A DNA stretch of 55,792 nt, taken from positions 1-55,792 of the forward strand of contig JAUCBJ010004827.1 in NCBI GenBank assembly GCA_032718475.1, written 5' to 3'. Source of the stretch: Nemertoderma westbladi. Taxonomy: Eukaryota > Xenacoelomorpha > Nemertodermatida > Nemertodermatidae. Under the pieces are notes generated by a model, which was given only the letters and a program-made list of their open reading frames with translations, was not told the DNA's origin and did not search any database. The position numbers and the translations under genes are program-made. Below are positions 36,001 through 42,000 of the stretch, piece after piece (position 1 is the first letter of the stretch; each line of letters opens with the position of its first letter).

Positions 36001-39000
36001 CCTTGGAACTGTTTTATATTTACAGTATTACTAATTTGGAACTTCCCGCCGACCAAATTGAAATGGTTCAGAAATCGTACGTCGCTTTCGATGAAGTTAT
36101 CAAAGTAGCGAACGACGATGTTGTTAATTGGAAACAAGAGAAACAAATCGGTGATGGGGATGCCAATATATACAGTTGGTAAGTCGGGGAGAACAATATA
36201 TACAGTTGGTAAGTCAGGGAGGCCAATATCTACAGTTGGTAAGTCGGGGAGGCCAATATCTACAGCTGGTAAGTCGGGGGGCCAATGTCTACAGTTGGTA
36301 AGTCAGGGAGGCCAATATCTACAGTTTGTAAGTCGGGGAGGCCAATATCTACAGTTGGTTAGTCGGGGAGGCCAATATCTACAGTTGGTAATGGTAAGTC
36401 AGGGAGGCCAATATCTACAGTTGGTTAGTCGGGGAGGCCAATATCTACAGTTGGTAATGGTAAGCCAGGGAGGCCAATATATACAGTTGGTAAGTCGGGA
36501 GGACAATATCTACAGTTGGTAAGTCAGGGAGGCCAATATATACAGTTGGTAAGTCGGGGAGAACAATATATACAGTTGGTAAGTCAGGGAGGCCAATATC
36601 TACAGTTAGTAAGTCGGGGAGGACAATATATACAGTTGGTAAGTCAGGGAGGCCAATATCTACAGTTGGTAAGTCGGGGAGGCCAATATCTACAGCTGGT
36701 AAGTCGGGGGGCCAATGTCTACAGTTGGTAAGTCAGGGAGGCCAATATCTACAGTTTGTAAGTCGGGGAGGCCAATATCTACAGTTGGTTAGTCGGGGAG
36801 GCCAATATCTACAGTTGGTAATGGTAAGTCAGGGAGGCCAATATCTACAGTTGGTTAGTCGGGGAGGCCAATATCTACAGTTGGTAATGGTAAGCCAGGG
36901 AGGCCAATATATACAGTTGGTAAGTCGGGAGGACAATATCTACAGTTGGTAAGTCAGGGAGGCCAATATCTACAGTTGGTAAGTCGGGGAGGCCAATATA
37001 TACAGTTGGTAAGTCGGGAGGACAATATATACAGTTGGTAAGTCGTGGAGGACAATATCTACAGTTGGTTAGTCGGGGAGGCCAATATCTACAGCTTGTA
37101 AGTCGGGGAGGCCAATATCTACAGTTGGTAAGTCAGTGAGGCCAATATATACAGTTGGTAAGACGGGGAGGATAATATATACAGTTGGTAAGTCGGGGAG
37201 GACAATATATACATTTGGTAAGTCGGGAGGCCAATATCTACAGTTGGTAAGTCGGGAGGACAATATATACAGTTGGTAAGTCGGGAGGCCAATATCTACA
37301 GTTGGTAAGTCGGGGAGGCCAATATCTACAGCTGGTAAGTCGGGGGGCCAATATCTACAGCTGGTAAGTCGGGGAGGCCAATATCTACAGTTGGTAAGTC
37401 GGGAGGACAATATATACAGTTGGTAAGTCGGGAGGACAATATATACAGTTGGTAAGTCGGGAGGACAATATCTACAGTTGGTAAGTCCGGGAGATAAATA
37501 TCTACAGCTTGTAAGTCGGGGAGGCCAATATCTACAGTTGGTAAGTCAGTGAGGCCAATATATACAGTTGGTAAGACGGGGAGGATAATATATACAGTTG
37601 GTAAGTCGGGGGGCCAATATCTACAGCTGGTAAGTCGGGGAGGCCAATATCTACAGTTGGTAAGTCGGGAGGACAATATCTACAGTTGGTAAGTCCGGGA
37701 GATAAATATCTACAGCTTGTAAGTCGGGGAGGCCAATATCTACAGTTGGTAAGTCAGTGAGGCCAATATATACAGTTGGTAAGACGGGGAGGATAATATA
37801 TACAGTTGGTAAGTCGGGAGGCCAATATCTACAGTTGGTAAGTCGGGAGGACAATATATACAGCTTGTAAGTCGGGGAGGCCAATATCTACAGTTGGTAA
37901 GTCCGGGAGATAAATATCTACAGCTTGTAAGTCGGGGAGGCCAATATCTACAGTTGGTAAGTCAGTGAGGCCAATATATACAGTTGGTAAGACGGGGAGG
38001 ATAATATATACAGTTGGTAAGTCGGTAGGCCAATATCTACAGTTGGTAAGTCGGGAGGACAATATATACAGTTGGTAAGTCGGGAGGACAATATCTACAG
38101 TTGGTAAGTCGGGGAGGCCAATATCTACAGCTGGTAAGTCGGGGGGGGGGCAATATCTACAGCTGGTTAGTCGGGGAGGCCAATATCTACAGTTGGTAAG
38201 TCGGGAGGCCAATATCTACAGTTGGTAAGTCGGGGAGGCCAATATCTACAGTTGGTAAGTCGGGAGGCCAATATCTACAGTTGGTAAGTCGGGGAGGCCA
38301 ATGTCTACAGTTGGTAAGTCGGGAGGACAATATATACAGTTGGTAAGTCGGGGAGGACAATATATACAGTTGGTAAGTCAGGGAGGCCAATATCTACAGT
38401 TGGTAAGTCGGAGAGGCCAATATCTACAGCTGGTAAGTCGGGGGGCCAATGTCTACAGTTGGTAAGTCGGGAGGACAATATATACAGTTGGTAAGTCGGG
38501 AGGACAATATCTACAGTTGGTAAGTCCGGGAGATAAATATCTACAGCTTGTAAGTCGGGGAGGCCAATATCTACAGTTTGTAAGTCAGGGAGGCCAATAT
38601 CTACAGTTGGTAAGTCGGAGAGGCCAATATCTACAGCTGGTAAGTCGGGGGGCCAATGTCTACAGTTGGTAAGTCGGGAGGACAATATCTACAGTTTGTA
38701 AGTCCGGGAGATAAATATCTACAGCTTGTAAGTCGGGGAGGCCAATATCTACAGTTGGTAAGTCAGTGAGGCCAATATATACAGTTGGTAAGTCGGGAGG
38801 ACAATATCTACAGTTGGTAAGTCCGGGAGATAAATATCTACAGCTTGTAAGTCGGGGAGGCCAATATCTACAGTTGGTAAGTCAGTGAGGCCAATATATA
38901 CAATTGGTAAGACGGGGAGGATAATATATACAGTTGGTAAGTCGGGAGGCCAATATCTACAGTTGGTAAGTCGGGAGGACAATATATACAGTTGGTAAGT

Positions 39001-42000
39001 CGGGAGGACAATATCTACAGTTGGTAAGTCGGGGAGGCCAATATCTACAGTTGGTAAGTCAGTGAGGCCAATATATACAATTGGTAAGACGGGGAGGATA
39101 ATATATACAGTTGGTAAGTCGGGAGGCCAATATCTACAGTTGGTTAGTCGGGAGGACAATATCTACAGCTGGTAAGCCGGGAGGACAATATATACAGTTG
39201 GTAAGTCAGTGAGGCCAATATATACAATTGGTAAGACGGGGAGGATAATATATACAGTTGGTAAGTCGGGAGGCCAATATCTACAGTTGGTAAGTCGGGA
39301 GGACAATATATACAGTTGGTAAGCCGGGAGGCCAATATATACAATTGGTAAGACGGGGAGGATAATATATACAGTTGGTAAGTCGGGAGGCCAATATCTA
39401 CAGTTGGTTAGTCGGGAGGACAATATCTACAGCTGGTAAGCCGGGAGGACAATATATACAGTTGGTAAGTCAGTGAGGCCAATATATACAATTGGTAAGA
39501 CGGGGAGGATAATATATACAGTTGGTAAGTCGGGAGGCCAATATCTACAGTTGGTAAGTCGGGAGGACAATATATACAGTTGGTAAGCCGGGAGGACAAT
39601 ATATACAATTGGTAAGACGGGGAGGATAATATATACAGTTGGTAAGTCGGGAGGCCAATATCTACAGTTGGTAAGTCGGGAGGACAATATATACAGTTGG
39701 TAAGCCGGGAGGACAATATATACAGTTGGTAAGTCAGTGAGGCCAATATATACAGTTGGTAAGACGGGGAGGATAATATATACAGTTGGTAAGTCGGGAG
39801 GCCAATATCTACAGTTGGTAAGTCGGGAGGACAATATATACAGTTGGTAAGCCGGGAGGACAATATATACAGTTGGTAAGTCAGTGAGGCCAATATATAC
39901 AGTTGGTAAGTCGGGGAGGATAATATATACAGTTGGTAAGTCGGGAGGCCAATATCTACAGTTGGTAAGTCGGGAGGACAATATATACAGTTGGTAAGCC
40001 GGGAGGACAATATATACAGTTGGTAAGTCGGGAGGACAATATATACAGTTGGTAAGTCAGTGAGGTCAATATATACAATTGGTAAGACGGGGAGGATAAT
40101 ATATACAGTTGGTAAGTCGGGAGGCCAATATCTACAGTTGGTAAGTCGGGAGGACAATATATACAGTTGGTAAGCCGGGAGGACAATATATACAGTTGGT
40201 AAGTCAGTGAGGCCAATATATACAGTTGGTAAGACGGGGAGGATAATATATACAGTTGGTAAGTCGGAAGGCCAATATCTACAGTTGGTAAGTCGGGAGG
40301 ACAATATATACAGTTGGTAAGCCGGGAGGACAATATATACAGTTGGTAAGTCGGGAGGCCAATATCTACAGTTGGTAAGACGGGGAGGATAATATATACA
40401 GTTGGTAAGTCGGGAGGCCAATATCTACAGTTGGTAAGACGGGGAGGATAATATATACAGTTGGTAAGTCGGGAGGCCAATATCTACAGTTGGTAAGTCG
40501 GGAGGACAATATATACAGTTGGTAAGTCGGGAGGACAATATATACAGTTGGTAAGTCGGGGAGGCCAATATCTACAGTTGGTAAGACGGGGAGGATAATA
40601 TATACAGTTGGTAAGTCGGGAGGCCAATATCTACAATTGGTAAGTCGGGAGGACAATATATACAGTTGGTAAGACGGGGAGGATAATATATACAGTTGGT
40701 AAGTCGGGAGGCCAATATCTACAGTTGGTAAGTCGGGAGGACAATATATACAGTTGGTAAGTCGGGAGGACAATATATACAGTTGGTAAGTCAGGGAGGC
40801 CAATATATACAGTTGGTAAGTCAGTGAGGCCAATATATACAATTGGTAAGACGGGGAGGATAATATATACAGTTGGTAAGTCGGGAGGCCAATATCTACA
40901 GTTGGTAAGTCGGGAGGACAATATATACAGTTGGTAAGCCGGGAGGACAATATCTACAGTTGGTAAGTCAGTGAGGCCAATATATACAATTGGTAAGACG
41001 GGGAGGATAATATATACAGTTGGTAAGTCGGGAGGCCAATATCTACAGTTGGTAAGTCGGGAGGACAATATATACAGTTGGTAAGCCGGGAGGACAATAT
41101 ATACAGTTGGTAAGTCAGTGAGGCCAATATATACAGTTGGTAAGACGGGGAGGATAATATATACAGTTGGTAAGTCGGGAGGCCAATATCTACAGTTGGT
41201 AAGTCGGGAGGACAATATATACAGTTGGTAAGTCGGGAGGACAATATATACAGTTGGTAAGTCAGGGAGGCCAATATATACAGTTGGTAAGTCGGGGAGG
41301 CCAATATCTACAGTTGGTAAGTCGGGGGGCCAATGTCTACAGTTGGTAAGTCAGGGAGGCCAATATCTACAGTTGGTAAGTCGGGGAGGCCAATATCTAC
41401 AGCTTGTAAGTCGGGGAGGCCAATATCTACAGTTGGTAAGTCAGTGAGGCCAATATATACAGTTGGTAAGACGGGGAGGATAATATATACAGTTGGTAAG
41501 TCGGGGAGGACAATATATACAGTTGGTAAGTCGGGAGGACAATATCTACAGTTGGTAAGTCGGGGAGGCCAATATCTACAGCTTGTAAGTCGGGGAGGCC
41601 AATATCTACAGTTGGTAAGTCAGTGAGGCCAATATATACAGTTGGTAAGACGGGGAGGATAATATATACAGTTGGTAAGTCGGGGAGGACAATATATACA
41701 GTTGGTAAGTCAGGGAGGCCAATATCTACAGTTGGTAAGTCGGGGAGGCCAATATCTACAGTTGGTAAGTCGGGGAGGGCAATTTGTTTCCGAAAGTCAA
41801 CTTCAGCTTGCTGTTGATGTTGACAAGGTTTTAACAGAGAATGACGGGCATATGCCGATTTTAATTTTGATTATATATTTATTTTGACAAAACCACAAAC
41901 TAAATCTACCATAAAAATGTAGCAGTGGTGGGAACTTTAATATATTTATGTTCTGAAAGGGAGATATATTATAATTGACCCAAAACCCGCCTTGAATGAA

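Noticed and set aside
37069-41304. Proteins with LPTVDIGLP/YQLYILSS repeats on the - strand, up to 337 codons
   Set aside because: They are translations of the donor-bearing minisatellite in several frames. Frames end at unit-length changes, and the + strand origin from STARD3 exon 7 explains the sequence.
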